Source: Spirodela intermedia
Taxonomy: Eukaryota; Streptophyta; Magnoliopsida; Alismatales; Araceae
Length of the DNA: 64,000 nt
NCBI GenBank assembly: GCA_902729315.2
Contig: LR746271.1
Location: 1,389,501 to 1,453,500, forward strand
Reading direction: 5' to 3'
The number at the start of each line of letters is the position of its first letter. Position 1 is the first letter of the stretch. Of this stretch, positions 41,601 through 55,711 are shown piece after piece. The notes under the pieces are model-generated. The model had not been told where the DNA came from, ran no database searches, and saw only the letters and a list, made by a program, of their open reading frames with translations. A program made the translations under genes and the position numbers.

Positions 41601-42498
41601 CAAATGATACTTCTATGACTTCCAACATGGTGTGGCACATCTGAACGAAACCAAGTTGTCACACTGATCCCTCCAATTGTAGAAGAGGTAAGACAACTTG
41701 AGAAATAATTTTGTTTATATTTTAAATATTTATTTACATATTTTGAACATTTATTTATATTTTAAGATAAGTTTATCTTACTTCATATTGAAATGAATAG
41801 AACTAATTCAAATGCTGATAAATGTTCTTTGCTCCTTTTCTAAATCTTTTGAAACTCATTAGAAATCAAGCTAAGATCATATCCAACTTATTTTCTATTG
41901 ATTTTTATAGTTAAATCTCATGTCATGTGTTTGAATTCTTAAACACACATTTATCTTAGAATTATGGTCATTGTTAAATTACGTTAATCATATTTCTCTA
42001 TCTTTATTATCATTTTATTTCTCTCTCCCTCTCTCTCGTGAGACCTCTTCTTCTCTCTCCATCTCTCATGAGATCTCTCTCTTTCTCGACTCCTCTCTCT
42101 TTCTCTCTCTTTCGCAAGAGATCTCTTCTGTCACTTTTGTGAGAGGTTTATCTTCTCTCTCTTTTTTTCTCTTTCTTTTCTCTACTTTCGTTCCTTTATT
42201 TTTCTCACCTCATCCTTCTATTTTATTATTTATGTTAAATAGTGATAAAATATTAAAATCACTCTATATATAAATAAAATTAATTTTTCACAACAGATTA
42301 ATCAATCTCTCTATATTCAACTTGAGACTTATATATATATATATTATGTCTTAGTTATAAATATTATTAGATAATAGATATTTAAATACAACAATAAGTA
42401 CACATTATGTATCTATTGTAGTATCACATTTAATAGTTAAGATATTTTAGAATTATTTTCACATAGTGCTATCTATTATATATAGGTCTATGGTAATT
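38654..42498. other. AT-rich intergenic DNA with decayed repeats
   Basis: No gene is recognised. A short (GA)n tract lies near 38930-38960 and an extended CT-rich tract at 42010-42180. The segment 40620-41050 ('gagccacgagctaggcttgagtgg', then 'gtgtgtcactctcctaca') loosely resembles the GC-rich core of the E repeats and could be a very old copy. Open frames at 41119-41313 and 41971-42273 lack motifs. Confidence 0.45.
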
Positions 42499-44098
42499 GA
42501 TAAGTCTTCATTATCAAGAATTAATAATTAATAAATAATATAGTTTTTAGCCTTAACTCATGATAAATAGACTTATATTTATGTGAAAATTGTGAAAGTA
42601 ATTTTAATTAATTAATGTGATTTTTTTTCTAATTATGTGATTTTATAAAAATTTATATGATTTTTGTAGTCTTATTTTTGAGATAAATAAAGAAAAAGAA
42701 ATTAAAATTAAAAAAAGGAAAAAGGGGGGACTTGTCTGCTAGCCGAGTCCACAAGCCAGTCGAAAGCGTAGTTAGGGGGAGTTGCAAGTAAGGGATCAAG
42801 CAGCTATGGACAGTTGAGAGTAGGCGTGCGCCACTCCCCTTCCACGTCACTGGTGGCCAGTGGGTTGTGGGGCAAAGAGTGGTTGTGGGGTAAGAGACTC
42901 ATTACTTGAAAATGTAATGTTACTATGCATTCACTCAAAACTTTGATGCACAACTGACGTGGGACTAAACCCCCGTCACACCTTTCCTCAGAATAATTTA
43001 GAAGATTTTAATACCGAAACTACCCCTTAGTTATAATAAAGATAATACTATGATGACGCCACTATATAAGGGTATTATAGTACTTAAGTAAATCTCTCTC
43101 ATGTAGACGGGCAATTGGTGTAGGTTTGAATCCTATTAGAGCCAAAAACTCGTATTTTTATCTAATTAAATCATAATTTTTGCAGATTGCCGGTGAAAGA
43201 TTAAGCCACCAGAATCGCTCGATCATCGACCGAAATCTAGTCAACGTGATTCGCGGAGTATTGTTACTAAAATTGCTAAACGATTTGCGATAAAAAGATC
43301 GTGAATCTATGAGTAAAGCATATCTGATTGTTCAATAAACAAGCCGTCGTCAAGAAGAGGATGATCCATCAAGAGACGAGTCGCCACCTCCTAAGAGCGT
43401 ACTAGATTTGATGAAGAGCCTCCTCTTACTGTACGGACTTGAAGATGAAGCTCCTTAACACGCACCCCACCTCCATTTAGCTCCTCTTCGTCGGGTGATA
43501 ACTATAAAGAGTTGAAAAGTTGTCATTTTTCTACTCCGCTAGGTGACACCTACTAGAGACAATTTGACGACTCATTTCATCGATCTTTGGACTTCGCAAG
43601 AAAATCTAGATATTACCCATGTCATTGTTGTCCAAAGAGAGCCTTTGAGGCAATGGACACTACACGACAATCCTCTCAAATGCTTGAGATTCCGTGCATC
43701 ACCGAGGCATCGTCATCGTGACGTCAAAACTCTATTTTCTTACTTTCAACTTAAGTTTTACTTCATTTAGTGATAATTTGTGTGATTTAAATTTACCAAA
43801 CTATTCTTCATTAAATTACGATTCTTTCGACTTTTACAGATCTTAATTTGATCAAATAAATTGTATGTAATTACTTAAGTAAGAATCATCAGGTGGAACT
43901 CTATTTATATTCTTATCTTAAATTCATAAAAAAATATATTCTTTGAAGAAAATTCTAAAAGTTTTTACTATTTTTAGAAATTTTATTAAATTATAATTGA
44001 TATACTTTTTCCGAAATACTTCTAAACATCCAAAAATTAGTATTTTATAATTTTATAAATTTTAAATTTACGTGATTTACTATACAACGACTAAGTCA
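42499..44098 (-). mobile_element. Repeat family E, copy 1 (about 1.6 kb)
   Basis: Termini match the other copies: one end GATAAGTCTTCATTATCA, the other ending CAACGACTAAGTCAC (complement GTGACTTAGTC). Internally it holds, in the same order, a T/A-rich end, the GC-rich core (about 42715-42905), a USE-like GTCCCACGTCA on the minus strand (42956-42966), a GGTTTGAATCC stretch, and the 'gagacgagtcgccacctcct' module. There is no transposase or other protein. The minus-strand designation follows the direction of the putative promoter. Flanking direct repeats are not clear. Confidence 0.65.
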
Positions 44099-46379
44099 CA
44101 TCAATAACCTTGAAAATATTGAAAGTTGAAAAAAATACATGAAACAAGAGACAAGTATTTAAGTCCCTTGCACTTCACACCACCTCGTCTTTTTGTAGAC
44201 ATCAGTTTAAATGTCATGATATTTCTTTATAAGTTATTCTAGATGTGGGATTGTATTGAGACAAACAATTTAGTGATCTAGATTATGAGCTTAAATGTTT
44301 TACTAGAAAATGTACTATCTACTATAAAATGATTGTGCAATGCCATCAAAGTAGACCTTGCAACAATCAGTTCAATCATGCATTGTTTTAATTATGTATC
44401 TCAAAAGATCAACTTTCTTAGTTTAAAGCTAGGTGACTTCCTTTCTAGGACGTGTGATATGAGGAACTATTATATGATAGATTGTTATTTGTGGGTACTA
44501 TCATAACAAAATGTGCAAATTGTACTTCCATCTCCTCAACACTTTCATTGTCATCATCAAATTAGAAAAGTTGTATTGTGTCATCAGAATGAACTGAATT
44601 TATTTATATTTTATGAATTCTCTAAGTACTTTACAAAAAATAAAAGTAATTGAGCCAATACTTTATCATGCCCTAGTTACCAATTCGTCAATATCCACCA
44701 TAAATAGTAATAAATTAGTATTTCATATTTTTCCTCTCAACTATCTATAAATTCAGTACTTTGATGAAGGTTCCAAAAATCAGATTGAACCACTGAATTG
44801 ACCAACCTTAATCATGCAAGCCAACTCAAGACCATTTGATAGAAGCCAAATTAATATGAAACTAGCTGAAACATAAGAAGAAAAAATTCAAGTGAGAACT
44901 AGAGTATGAATAATAATTCATATGCATTCCTTTGTAGTAGCTTTTTTCCCCTTCTTCTTATTTGCTTTGCCCCCCTCCTATTTTTCTCCATTTTTTTCTT
45001 TCAAAACTTGAGGAGATCTAGTAGGATGTTTAGGAGGAAGTGTTGGTTCTCTCATGTTGAGAACCTCGGGTTTCTAATTTAGTATGTAACATCACATTGT
45101 AAATTTTTTCCTTGCAAGGGAATGGATAAGTAGAGTTGATGTCAATAGACCTAAATTTTCCTCATTGAATTTGATATTTAATGAATACATGATGCCATCG
45201 ACAACCAAATAGTAAAGTGACACAAAGAGATTATCTATATAATCAGCTCCAAGTGTGGGCTATCAAACCATCATCAATCAACTTTTGTTTACAAAAGTGA
45301 GGATTCAGAACAGTTCTTGTGAGGTAGAAATTTCTTATAAATAAGTGGACAAAGGATTTGAGATTCCAATGTAGGCATGAATTTTGCAAAGGAATTTGAT
45401 TTGACATTGTTGGCAAATGATCCGTGTTTGTTGGGATTTGGAGATCATGTCATCTCTTTGTCAATGGCTGGATTTTATAGTGGAAAGAAAAATATTACTT
45501 TTGATGTTAGTTATGAAATCTTTAAGAGCTCTTTGTATATGATGTGAAGCATTTGTTGAAAATATTGAATTATGAGATATGTGATTAGATTTTCTCTCTC
45601 GTGCTCCACCCCTAATCCCCCCTCCCCTAGTGTGTGGTTGCACGGTTATTTTATGCATTCTATATTTAGATGATGGTTATGTATAATAGACAAGTTTCTT
45701 TTTGAAAATATACTCTGTTTTGAAACTTGAATCTTTTTTACTATAAATTTCTTTAGATTTTTGTCTTGTATCTTGTGATTATTTGGGTTACTTGTTTGTA
45801 GTATACCTCAAGCAAATAATATTCTAGTTGTTTCTAATATTTTCTTTTTTCTTTTACCTATTCAAATCTCTCAAATTATAGCTATGTCCTCTTACTTATC
45901 TTACTTTTTCTACTATTTGTGTTCTTTCAAAAATTTCTAAGTCCCTTGGGGGACTAGGCTCATGTCTTTTGAAGAGAATTGCATTGAATGATGATGAGGA
46001 TAGTGGTGAGTACATTGCAAGTTCTTTTCATGCTTGAGATGATGGCCCTAGAAATGTACTTTATAACATAAATTGATAGAGCAAATGATTGTGAAAAAAT
46101 TAATCTAATTAACATGTATTAGAGTTTGGCACTACCTAGTTTAGCTAAAGGAAGAAAAGATTTTGAGATTGTCTAATATCTACTCAATTTAGACTAGATT
46201 ATCTAATTTCCTTCAAAAGACTCACATATATGAAATTATGTGTCCCCACAATCTACTATAACGGTAACATCCTGCCCTTACAAGGTCCCTTTTGGCTTCA
46301 CAAATCTTGGATGTGCAAGTCCAATCATATAATTCAATGATACATGAGTAGTAAGTAATGGTTCTTCCTCATTGTGTGA
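44099..46379. other. AT-rich DNA, no gene recognised
   Basis: Stops are dense in all frames. It may contain decayed polymerase sequence of the gypsy element whose gag lies just to the right on the minus strand, but I could not read any RT or integrase motif. Confidence 0.35.
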
Positions 46380-49090
46380 TTCTTCAAGATCAGCCTAATT
46401 AGTTTCTAATTCTTGTAGAGTGAGTTTACCATCAGAATGAACAATTAAGATGTCAAAAAGCTTCTTAGAATGATGACCAGGTCTATATTTGTCATTACAA
46501 TAGAAACATAAGCCCTTGATCCTACATTCATGAACTTCAATATCTATTAATTGAATTTATCATCTATCTACCTTGTAAGAGGTTTTGATGTCCACCCCTA
46601 TTTTTTATGTTTCATATTAAGCTATTGACTTGTGGTGAAAATCAGATCGTCTCTCATCATTTCATATAAGATTTCCTGTTGTCAAAGATAAATTTATTGT
46701 TTTCTCTATTTGGGCAAATTAATATGTGATAAATCTTCATTATCATGAGTTAATAATTAATTAATAATATATTTTTAGATTTAATTTATAAAAATAGACT
46801 TATATTTATGTTAAATTATGAAGAGTAATTTTTAGTTGCATAATGTGAATTTTTGGTTAATTATATATTTTTGTGAATTTATATTATTTTTATAATCATA
46901 TTTTAAGATAAATAAAGAAAAATAAAATAAAATAAAAAGATACAAAAAGGATTGATTGATAGGAGACATGTGTGCATAGTCAAGTGGAGCCACAAGCAGG
47001 GGCTCAAGTGGTTAAGGATTGACTGATAGGAGACATGTGTGCATCACTCTCCTTCCACATCATCAGTGGCCAATCAAGTATGGGGTAAAGAGTGGTCGTA
47101 CACATGTAAGAAAGAGACTCATTAATTCCTAAATCTCATATTACTATATATTTGTCTCAAAATTCAGCATATAACCTTCCCTATGTTTTAATGATTTTTG
47201 TATCTCAAATACCTTTTATTTATCAAAAGGAGATACCTTGATGACATCACTTTTTAAGGGTATTCATGTACTTATTTTATTCTCTCATGCATACAGGCAA
47301 GTGACGAAGGTTTAGATTAGAGCCAAAACTCATTTTTTAACTGATTAAATCACAATTTTCTTATAAATCACCGGTGAAGGATTAAGCTATTAGAATTACT
47401 CAATCGTCGACAAAAATGTTGTCAACATAATTCGTGAAGCATCATTACTAAAATTGTTGAATGATTTATGATAAAAGGATAAAAAATCCATCAAGTGAAT
47501 CATCTCCGATTGATCGACGAACAAGTAATCATCAAGAAGAAAATGATCTACTAAGAGACAAGTCGTTACCTCCCGAGAGCATGTCAGATGTAATAAAAAA
47601 CCTTTTCTTGCTATGTGGATCTAAGGATGAAGCTCCTTAAAATGCATCTCACCTCCATCCAACTCATCATCACCAAGTGACAACCACCGAAGAACTACAA
47701 AGTCATCATTTTTCTACTCCATTAGGTGATAACTGTTAGAGGCAATTCGATGACCCACTTCATTAATTTTTAGATTTTACAAGAAGATCTGGAGATTATT
47801 CACGTCGTCTATGTCCAAGAGAGCCTTCAAGGCTATAAATATAATACGATAACCTTCCTAAACACACAAAATTTTGACGATCTAAAAAAGTCATTTAATT
47901 ATGATTCTTCTAACTTTTATAAATCTTCATTTAACCTATTAAATCACCTATAATCGCTTACATAAGAATTATCAAGCAAAACTCTATTTATATTTGAATT
48001 GTATTCTTTAGGGCACTGTTGTCATTCTGATGTCTGAACCCTTATTTATCTCTTTTTAGAATTTTTAAATATATTTTATATTCATCATTTAGTCTAAAAC
48101 TCATAAAAAATTATATTCTTTTAGAAAGTTTTTGAAATATTACTTGATATTATCTTATACTTCTCTAAGTGACTTAGAAAATTCTTCTTATTTTTAAAAC
48201 CTCTTATCAAGTTATATTTGATTTATTTGTTCTGAACTATTTTTAAAAATCTAAAAATTGACATTTTTTATTTTATACATTTTAAATTTACATAATTTAT
48301 TATACAATGATTAAGTCATATTAATATGTCATACTTCATACTCTTCTACTTCCAATAGGGCATCCATAATTTCTAGCAAGCCCACTAATTTTATTATACA
48401 ATAAAGAAGCTTTCCATTTCTTCTCGATAAGTAGATATTGATCATTCTTACTTAATATCAAGAAACCATTGATACATGTTTCTCAATTTAGAAGTTCCAA
48501 CATGCCTCTCAAGTTGAACACAATTTTTTTTCTCAATCATTAAATAGATATTGATCTTTCGTCCATATGTACCATGCAATACTATATCACCCAAGTGTAA
48601 GCTAATTACCTCCATTCATTCTTCCTTTTGTACTTTATTAATCTAAAAATATCATTTTGCACATTAGAGCTATCTTTTAGGATTGCCTCCTTTAAAGATT
48701 ATGAGATCTCTTTTCCTTGTTTGTCAACTTTAATCTAAAATGTGATTTGGAGTTAGCTTGAAGGTTTGTATCTCTAGTTGTGGATTAACTCTCTCATGTT
48801 ACTCATTCTTCAAAGAATTTATGATCAATTAAGAGGCCATACTTTTTGTTGGATCTTTCTTTTCTGATGTTAAGAGCTTTTCACTAATACAATTCTTGAA
48901 TTTGTCAAACTTTTCATCTATCTGTTGGAAAGAATTTTGTAACAGATCCACCAATTTAGTTCCTCCCTTGTACACCCGTTGTTCTTTCTTGATATGTTCT
49001 ACATTTGCCTTAGCTTTAAGCGGTTTTATGTAATTCTTTGTCCCATGCTTCTAGGACATGACACTAACATCAATTGATATGATCCCCTTC
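46380..49090 (-). mobile_element. Ty3/gypsy gag remnant, interrupted by repeat E copy 2
   Basis: On the minus strand, 46380-46560 reads ECRIKGLCFYCNDKYRPGHHSKK, matching the KGLCFRCDEKFxPGHxCK motif of plant gypsy gag. Upstream on that strand, beyond the E insertion, 48850-49050 reads as a charged N-terminal region (KANVEHIKKEQRVYKGGT, then SFQQIDEKFDKF). Multiple stops are present. The polymerase part was not recognised. Confidence 0.45.
46728..48319 (-). mobile_element. Repeat family E, copy 2, with 10-bp target duplication
   Basis: 1592 bp flanked by an exact 10-bp direct repeat ATTAATATGT (46718-46727 and 48320-48329). Ends: GATAAATCTTCATTATCA and CAATGATTAAGTCAT. The inside follows the order of copy 1, but the USE-like motif is decayed. 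It interrupts the gypsy gag remnant, which supports insertion as a discrete unit. A 9-11 bp duplication is typical of Mutator-like (MULE) elements, but long terminal inverted repeats and a transposase are lacking. Confidence 0.75.
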
Positions 49091-50213
49091 TCCTCTCTTG
49101 GATTCAAGAAGACAAACAAAACAATGTATGGGTGGAAATTAGTTCAAGAGAATTTCTTACTCTCCCTCTATCATGTCACTTTTACCACAATACCCTGCTC
49201 TTATTCATATAAGGGGTCATTTATACTGTTCAACCCATTTCTATCATAGTGTTTACTATAGAAGCTTCTAAACTATTCACTTACAACAAACATATATCTT
49301 TAGAGGTACTGCATCAACTTTATTGATGCTGAGAAAGTTGTAGTTTGAGCTCTAGAAACTAGTTGGTATTTACATAAGCTTTGTTTGTTACTCTGTTAGT
49401 CCATATTTTCATGAAAATCAGATTTGGATGCTTAGGTAATGTTATCGACAGATGAGAGGTTTGTCTTCATCACACCCATATTATCATCTAATCATTGCTC
49501 TAATTTGGGTATCTTAACTGTCCAGTTAGACATGTATGCTAATCTGTTTTCATTGGCCGATTGCACAGTTGGAGTAGGCCCAACTATTCAAACACCTCAA
49601 GACATATTCCAGGCTGATCTGTTTTCATTGGTTGCACCTTGACTGCGAGTCTTGCCTGGAACATCGGCCTGGGCTGAGCCCAAAATGTCCAAGCCCAACC
49701 TGATTTTTTTTTCTGGGCTTGGGTCGAAAGGATCCGATCCAACTGGGCAGGTTCAGACTTTCCAGTGGCCCGAAAACCTCAAAAGTCAGTAGTGGTTTGA
49801 GGCCTCTCCCATCTGCAGCCTCCTTTCAGTCCCCTGAGGCACCTCTCCACCACACATGGCACTCCACTGGAGCCCGCCTCCCTCCCCATCTCCAGTGTGG
49901 CTTGCTGTTTCTCGGTGGGTTGGGTTCTGCGCTTGAGAAATATTATCTGGCCCCGAGCATCTGGGGTCAGGCTGGGCCCTAGTCTTGTAAAAAATGTCCC
50001 AAGCCCAGTCCAGGCTTCACGGTGTCTTCGCTATTGACAGCCATCCCTTTGGATACATCTTTTCTTTTTATTAGAGGAAGAAATATCATAGAGTGAGAAA
50101 ATAGAAGAGCATATGGAAAAGAAGGTAGTCTTCTGTTGAAGGAAACTGAAACTTCAACCAGGTTGGGCCCCAGCTTCAAATAGAAAAAAGGGAAAAGAAA
50201 GTGTGCAGAAACA

Positions 50214-50275
<62 letters not shown>

Positions 50276-51023
50276 CGCTCGCTCTCTCTATGTATCTCTC
50301 TCTCTATCTATCTAACTTACTGCTTTACCTCCGACGATGCGAAGAATTCCGAGGAATCGGTGACCAAGGCGGGAAAGGAAGACAGTGGGAGGAGCTTGTA
50401 GGAGTTGACCGGGGAACCTGGAGCCACCGTCTACAACTTCGTCGACCTGCGATCCTGCTAAAACATCTAGAACGGTGGCACCGCCATCGTGGACGTCAAC
50501 CCTGTTCTGTTGTCCACGCCTTCTTCTTCTTCTTAAGATGAAAATTCGGTAACAACTCGATGTTTGAACTCGGAAGTCGGCAGCTAAAGATAGAAACTCG
50601 AAGGTCAACCTTTGACTTTTACGGGAAGGACTGTGCCCAACCTCGCCTCTTTAAATCCGCCAACAGGGGGGCCTGGCCAGATAGGGACGGACCGCGCCAC
50701 TTGAACGGTGCGGCGACTGTTTAAGATATTGAATTTTGCATAAAGTCAACTATTTAACTTTAAGGACTTGACTGCAGTCGCATCTCCGACCATCAAATCA
50801 GGACGGATGGGCGAACGAGATACTGTCCAATTTGAAAGAAATTATCTCATTTATTATCGTAAATAATATAAAAATATAAAAAATCCGCGTGCAGAAAGTA
50901 GCGTTATTCCTAGTAAGAAAAAAGCAGAACGTAGGTTTATTCCTAATGGAAAAAAGGAGAAAGTAGCATTATTCCGTACTTCAGCCCTCGGTACTGATCG
51001 ACCACAGGAGTGGGAGGAGAGGG
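49091..51023. other. Intergenic DNA upstream of the CNL pseudogene
   Basis: 49640-50010 is GC-rich with many GGGCTTGGGC/GCCCAAGCCC motifs. A (CT)n microsatellite lies at 50216-50300. 50320-50530 has an open stretch (DDAKNSEESVTKAGKED, then after a stop ELTGEPGATVYNFVDL) that I do not recognise. No gene is supported. Confidence 0.4.
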
Positions 51024-51716
51024 ATGGGGGACGCTGTTCTCGGCTACGCCGTGCAACGGGTCGGCGACCTCCTCATCGAAGAAGCCAAATCCCTGTACAC
51101 AGTGAGAGATCAGGTGGAGTGGATCAAGGACTAGCTCCGGGCGATGGAGTGCTTCCTGAAGGAAGCCGATGCCAAGAGCAAGGGGGACGAAAGGGTGAAG
51201 AACTGGGTGAGGGATGTGAGGGAAATCGCTTATCGGGCGGAGGACCTCGTCGAGTCCTTCGTCCTCGATGCCGAGCAGCGATGACGATGGAGAAAGGGCT
51301 TCATCCGGACCACTCTGTGTTGCCGCCTTCCATCCCCCACTGACTTCATCGTACTCCAATTCGGTAACAAGATCGAGGCCTTAAGAACCAAAATCAGCGA
51401 CATCTGGTGGAGACTGCGGGAAGTAAAGCGGGTCATTCTCAGTGGCCCAGATGCTGAGCTGGTGGGGCATGGACGAGGAGAAGAACAGAATCCTGGGACA
51501 TCTGTTGGATGAGGGCAGGAAAAAGCGGTCGGTGGTATGCACTGTGGTAATGGGGGGTCTCCCGGTGTGGATCGTTATCTCCCAGCAGTATTCCGTTGAG
51601 GTTCTGCTTGCGGACATTCTTCGGCAGGTCACGGTTCTCATAGTAAAGGAACTCGAGCAAACGACGAGGACCGAGTGTGAGGCGATGCTTTACCAGACCT
51701 TCCATGCGGAAAAATA
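51024..51716 (+). pseudogene. CNL pseudogene, 5' part
   Basis: Starts with MGDAVLGYAVQRVGDLLIEE in the usual CNL context. A TAG at 51132-51134 interrupts the CC domain (after DQVEWIKD), a second stop (TGA) follows LDAEQR, and the P-loop lysine region is deleted (VVMGGLP joins directly to VWIVISQQYS, a loss of about 30 codons). Similarity ends at AMLYQTFHAEKY, just before kinase-2, where copia LTR sequence begins. The matching 3' part resumes at 62574. Confidence 0.85.
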
Positions 51717-52905
51717 CCCCCCCCCCCCGCGACTAAATATAGTAATAGAGCTAAAGATAGAAAAGCTTACCCGTTGGACAATCGGCAACTAACACGTCAC
51801 CTTGACACTTATAACTCCAACGGCTCGATTCGAGCCTATAAATGTAACCTAACCCCTATCAAATAAGGTTAACGGGTTCTCTTTTCTCTCTCTTCCCATT
51901 TCACTTTCTTCTCCAATCTCACACCTTCTCTCTAAGATTTTTACGAGCTTTCATGGTATCAAAGCCTATAGGCACAGCATGACGACTCCCGTATTTTCTT
52001 CTTCTCACATTGTCTCAGCAACCATGCCTTTCATCTCCATGCCTATTTCCACTGGCCTCGCCATTCTCATCAAGCTCACCGGCAACAATAATTCGGTATG
52101 GAGAACCTTAATCATGGCTACAATCTCATAAAATTTGTCGATCAAGATCTACCACCTGTGACGCTGAATGATAAACCCAATCTCGAGTACCAACTCTGGT
52201 GGCAGTATGGTTAACAAGTTTTCAGCTTCATCTCCTCTTCGATTGCCAAATCTGTCCTCTCTAATTTAGTGTAGTAGACCACTGCAAAAGCCCTCTAGGA
52301 TGCCATCGCAAAGACATTCTTCCAGTAGTTGCTCCCACACTATGGAACTCCATTAGTGCCTCCATAATACCTACAAAGGTGACACCTCAGTTGAAGATCT
52401 GTTGATGAGGATCTTCAACAGTAGGAAAATCTGTTGATGAAGACTCTCAAACTTGCACTTTCCTCAAAAGACTTGGCCCCTAATATTTACAATTTGACCT
52501 CGCCATTTAAGTCAATTTGGATTGCCTAAGGTTTGAAAATATTATTTTCCAACTTCACACACATGAAGCCACATTAGTATATCACAAACAAATGTCCCAA
52601 ACCTCTACACCTAGATCGGTCAACATAGCTCCACGAGTCCATCTCTCTCAAGTGCCTAGTAATTCAGACAATTCCAAATCCAATTTCCAAACCACTACCT
52701 CTCAACAACGCAATTGATAGGGGAATAAAGGTTCCAACAATTATAGAGGCAAAAGAGGTCGCAACAATACTAATTGACAATCCTGTTGCCAATTATGTTC
52801 TCAATTTGGTCACCTAGCTCGAGAGTGTAAGGAAATATTTAATGTCTCCTTTCATGGTCATCCATCATTCTACCCTCCACTTAATTCGGTATCTTAATTA
52901 CTAAC
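51717..52905 (+). mobile_element. Ty1/copia element A: 5' LTR, primer site and gag remnant
   Basis: The LTR (51717-51953, 5' end missing) contains a TATA-like CCTATAAATG and ends TTTCA. TGGTATCAAAGC at 51954-51965 is a near-perfect initiator tRNA-Met primer binding site. Downstream, gag-like sequence with stops ends in a zinc knuckle, CQLCSQFGHLARECK (52787-52831), of the CX2CX4HX4C type. The internal part is cut at 52906 by repeat E copy 3. The first bases are a C-run directly joined to CNL sequence. Confidence 0.7.
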
Positions 52906-55000
52906 ATGACTTAGTCATTGAATAGTAAATCATATAAATTTAAAATTTATAAAACTAAAAAATATAAAGTTTTAGATATTTAGAAGTATTTGTGAAAAAA
53001 TATATCAATTATAATTTAATAAAACTTTCAAAAATAGTGATAATTTTTCAGGTCGATCACAAGGATGTAATATAATACCTGGTAATTATTTAGAATTTTT
53101 CTCAAAGAATACTATTTTCTATGAATTTAATACTAGGAAATGAAAAAAAATATATTTAAAATTCACAAAAAAAGGAAATAAGGGTGCAGACATCAGGATG
53201 ACGTCAGTGCCCAGCAAACATAAATTTGGCGAAAACAAAGTTCCGCCCGTGATTCTTATGTAAGCGATTACAGATGATTTAATTGATCAAATTAAGATCT
53301 GTAAAAGCTAGAAAAATCGTAATGAAATGAAGTATATCTTGGTAAATTTAAAATCAATAAATTATCACTAAATAAAATGAAAATTAAGTTGAAAGTAGGA
53401 AAATAGAGTTCCAACGTTGTAGTGGCGATGTGTCGGTGATGCACCAGAATCCTAAGCGTTCAAGAGAATCATCGTGTAGTGTTCATGGCCTCAAAAGCTC
53501 TCCTTGGACAAGAACAATGTGAGAATCTCCTTGCAAAGTCTAGAGATCAATGAAATAGGTCGTCAAATCCTCTCCGGTAGCTGTCACTCGACAAAGAGGA
53601 GTTAGATGGAGGTGGGGTACGTGTTAGGGAGCGTCATCCTCAAGTCCATGCAGCAAGAGGAGGCTCTTCATTGTATCCAGTATGCTCTCAAGAGGTGGTG
53701 ACTTGTCTCTCGGCAGATCGTCCTCTTTCTGATGATGGCTTGTTCGTCGATCAATTGAAGATACTTTACGCGATGGATTCACAATCCTTTTATCGCAAAT
53801 CGTTCAACAATTTTAGTAACAATGCTCCACGAATCACGTTGATGAGATTTTCGTCGATGATCCAATAATTCTGGTTGCTTAATCCTTCACCGTGATCTGC
53901 AAGAAAGTTGTGATAATCAAATAAAAATACGAATCCTGACACGCCCGACGAATGCAAATCAAGTAGAAAAAGAGTTCTGCTTGACGATTCTTACGTAAGC
54001 GATTACAAATGATTTAATTAATCAAATTAAGATCTGTAAAAGCTCGAAGAATCATAGTGAAATGAAGTATATCTTGGTAAATTTAAAATGAACAAATTAT
54101 CACTAAATAAAATGGAAATTAAGTTGAAAGAGGAAAACAGAGTTTCGGCGTCGCGACGATGATGCGTCGATGATGTACCAGAATCTTGAATGTTCAAGAG
54201 AATTGTCATGTAGTGTTTATAGTTTTGAAGGTTCTTCTTAGACAAAGACGACATGGGCAATCTCTAGATCTCTTTACGAAGTCTAGAAATCAATGAAATG
54301 GGTCATTGAATCCTCTGTAGTGGCTGTCACCTAACGGAGCTGAAAAACAGTGACTTTGTGGCTCTCTAATGGCTATCACCTGACGGAGAGGAGTTGGATA
54401 GAGGTGGGGCATATGTTAGGAAGTTTCATCCTCAAGTCCGTGTAGCAAGAGGAGGCTCTTCATCGTATCCGGTACATTCTCAGGAGGTGGCGACTCGTCT
54501 CCCAGTAGATCATCCTTTTCCTAACAATAATTTATTCGTCGATCAATCAGAGATACTTTACTCGATGGATTCACGATCTTTTTATCGTAAATTGTTCAAT
54601 AATTTTTGTAACAATGCTCCGCGAATCGTGTTGACGAGATTTTCACGGATGATCTAGTGATTTTGGTTGCTTAATCTTTCATCGGCAATCTACAGGAAAG
54701 TTGAGATAATCTGATAAAAATATGAATCATGACGTGCCCCGCAAATGCGAATTGGGCAGAAATAAAGTTCTACCCGACAATTCTTACATAAATAATTACA
54801 GACAATTTAATTGATCAAATTAAGATCTGTAAAAGTTAAAAGAATCGTAATAAAATGAAATATATCTTGGTAAATATAAAATCAACAAATTATTATTAAA
54901 TGAAACAAAAATTAAGTTGAAAATAGGAAAATAGAGTTCCGACGTCACAATAGTGATGTGTCAACAGTGCATTGGAATCCTAAGTGTTTGGGAGGATCGT

Positions 55001-55711
55001 TGATGCAGGACGGGGCGAGAACCCCCTGTACCTGATCAATGAAACTCGAGTCCCGAGATAGAGTAGTCGGACTGATCTGATAAGAATGTTTAGACCTTAG
55101 ACTCTAGGTCTAACCACATAACCTAAGCATTGGCAGGCATACCAATATGTATGATCAACCTAGGACAACTCGGGGAAACACTTGATGATGGTAAGTGAGA
55201 GGCCCTCTCGGTCCACGTCTAGACAGACGGCAGAACTGTCGCCGTGAAGTAGCCTAGGGCTACAGCTCACGAACTATGACGAGTCTAGTGTAGAGTTAGA
55301 AGTCACAATCCGATAACCTGTCCTATCCTATGTACGTGCTCCTAATGGTGGTAGAGATGAGCCGAGAAAACCCTTCGAAAGATAAGTAAACTTAAGTAAG
55401 AAGGGGTACGAAGCTTACCTTCAGGGCTACGTAGCCCTATGGGTCATGACGGAGTGAAGATCCGACAAAGGCAGGGACGTCCGATGAAAGGTGATGCTCA
55501 GCGTCAACGGTCGGTCTAGGTCAAGAGTCACGGAAGTTGTCGTCTTTGGGCATGGCACAGTCAGCGTAGGCGTGGGCCTACAGGTGACCCAAAGGGCACG
55601 CTAGTGGGTGTGGGCCCGCTAGTGGGCCAAAGGGCATGCTAGCGGGCACACACAGCAAGCCAAATCGTCGGTGTTTCTTGAGCTAATGGAGACAGGTCCC
55701 GCTCGCCATCA
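55001..55711. mobile_element. Candidate solo LTR inside repeat E copy 3
   Basis: 711 bp interrupt one internal module of the E copy. The insertion starts TGATGCAGGACGGGG and ends CTCGCCATCA, so TG...CA termini with a short inverted repeat (TGATG/CATCA). Flanking 5-mers are ATCGT (54996-55000) and ATCAT (55712-55716), one mismatch apart, as for an LTR element target duplication. No coding sequence is present. Confidence 0.5.

Noticed and set aside
50201-50541. Open frames beginning in a Leu-Ser run
   Set aside because: They arise from the (CT)n microsatellite; the unique part after it has stops and no recognisable domain.
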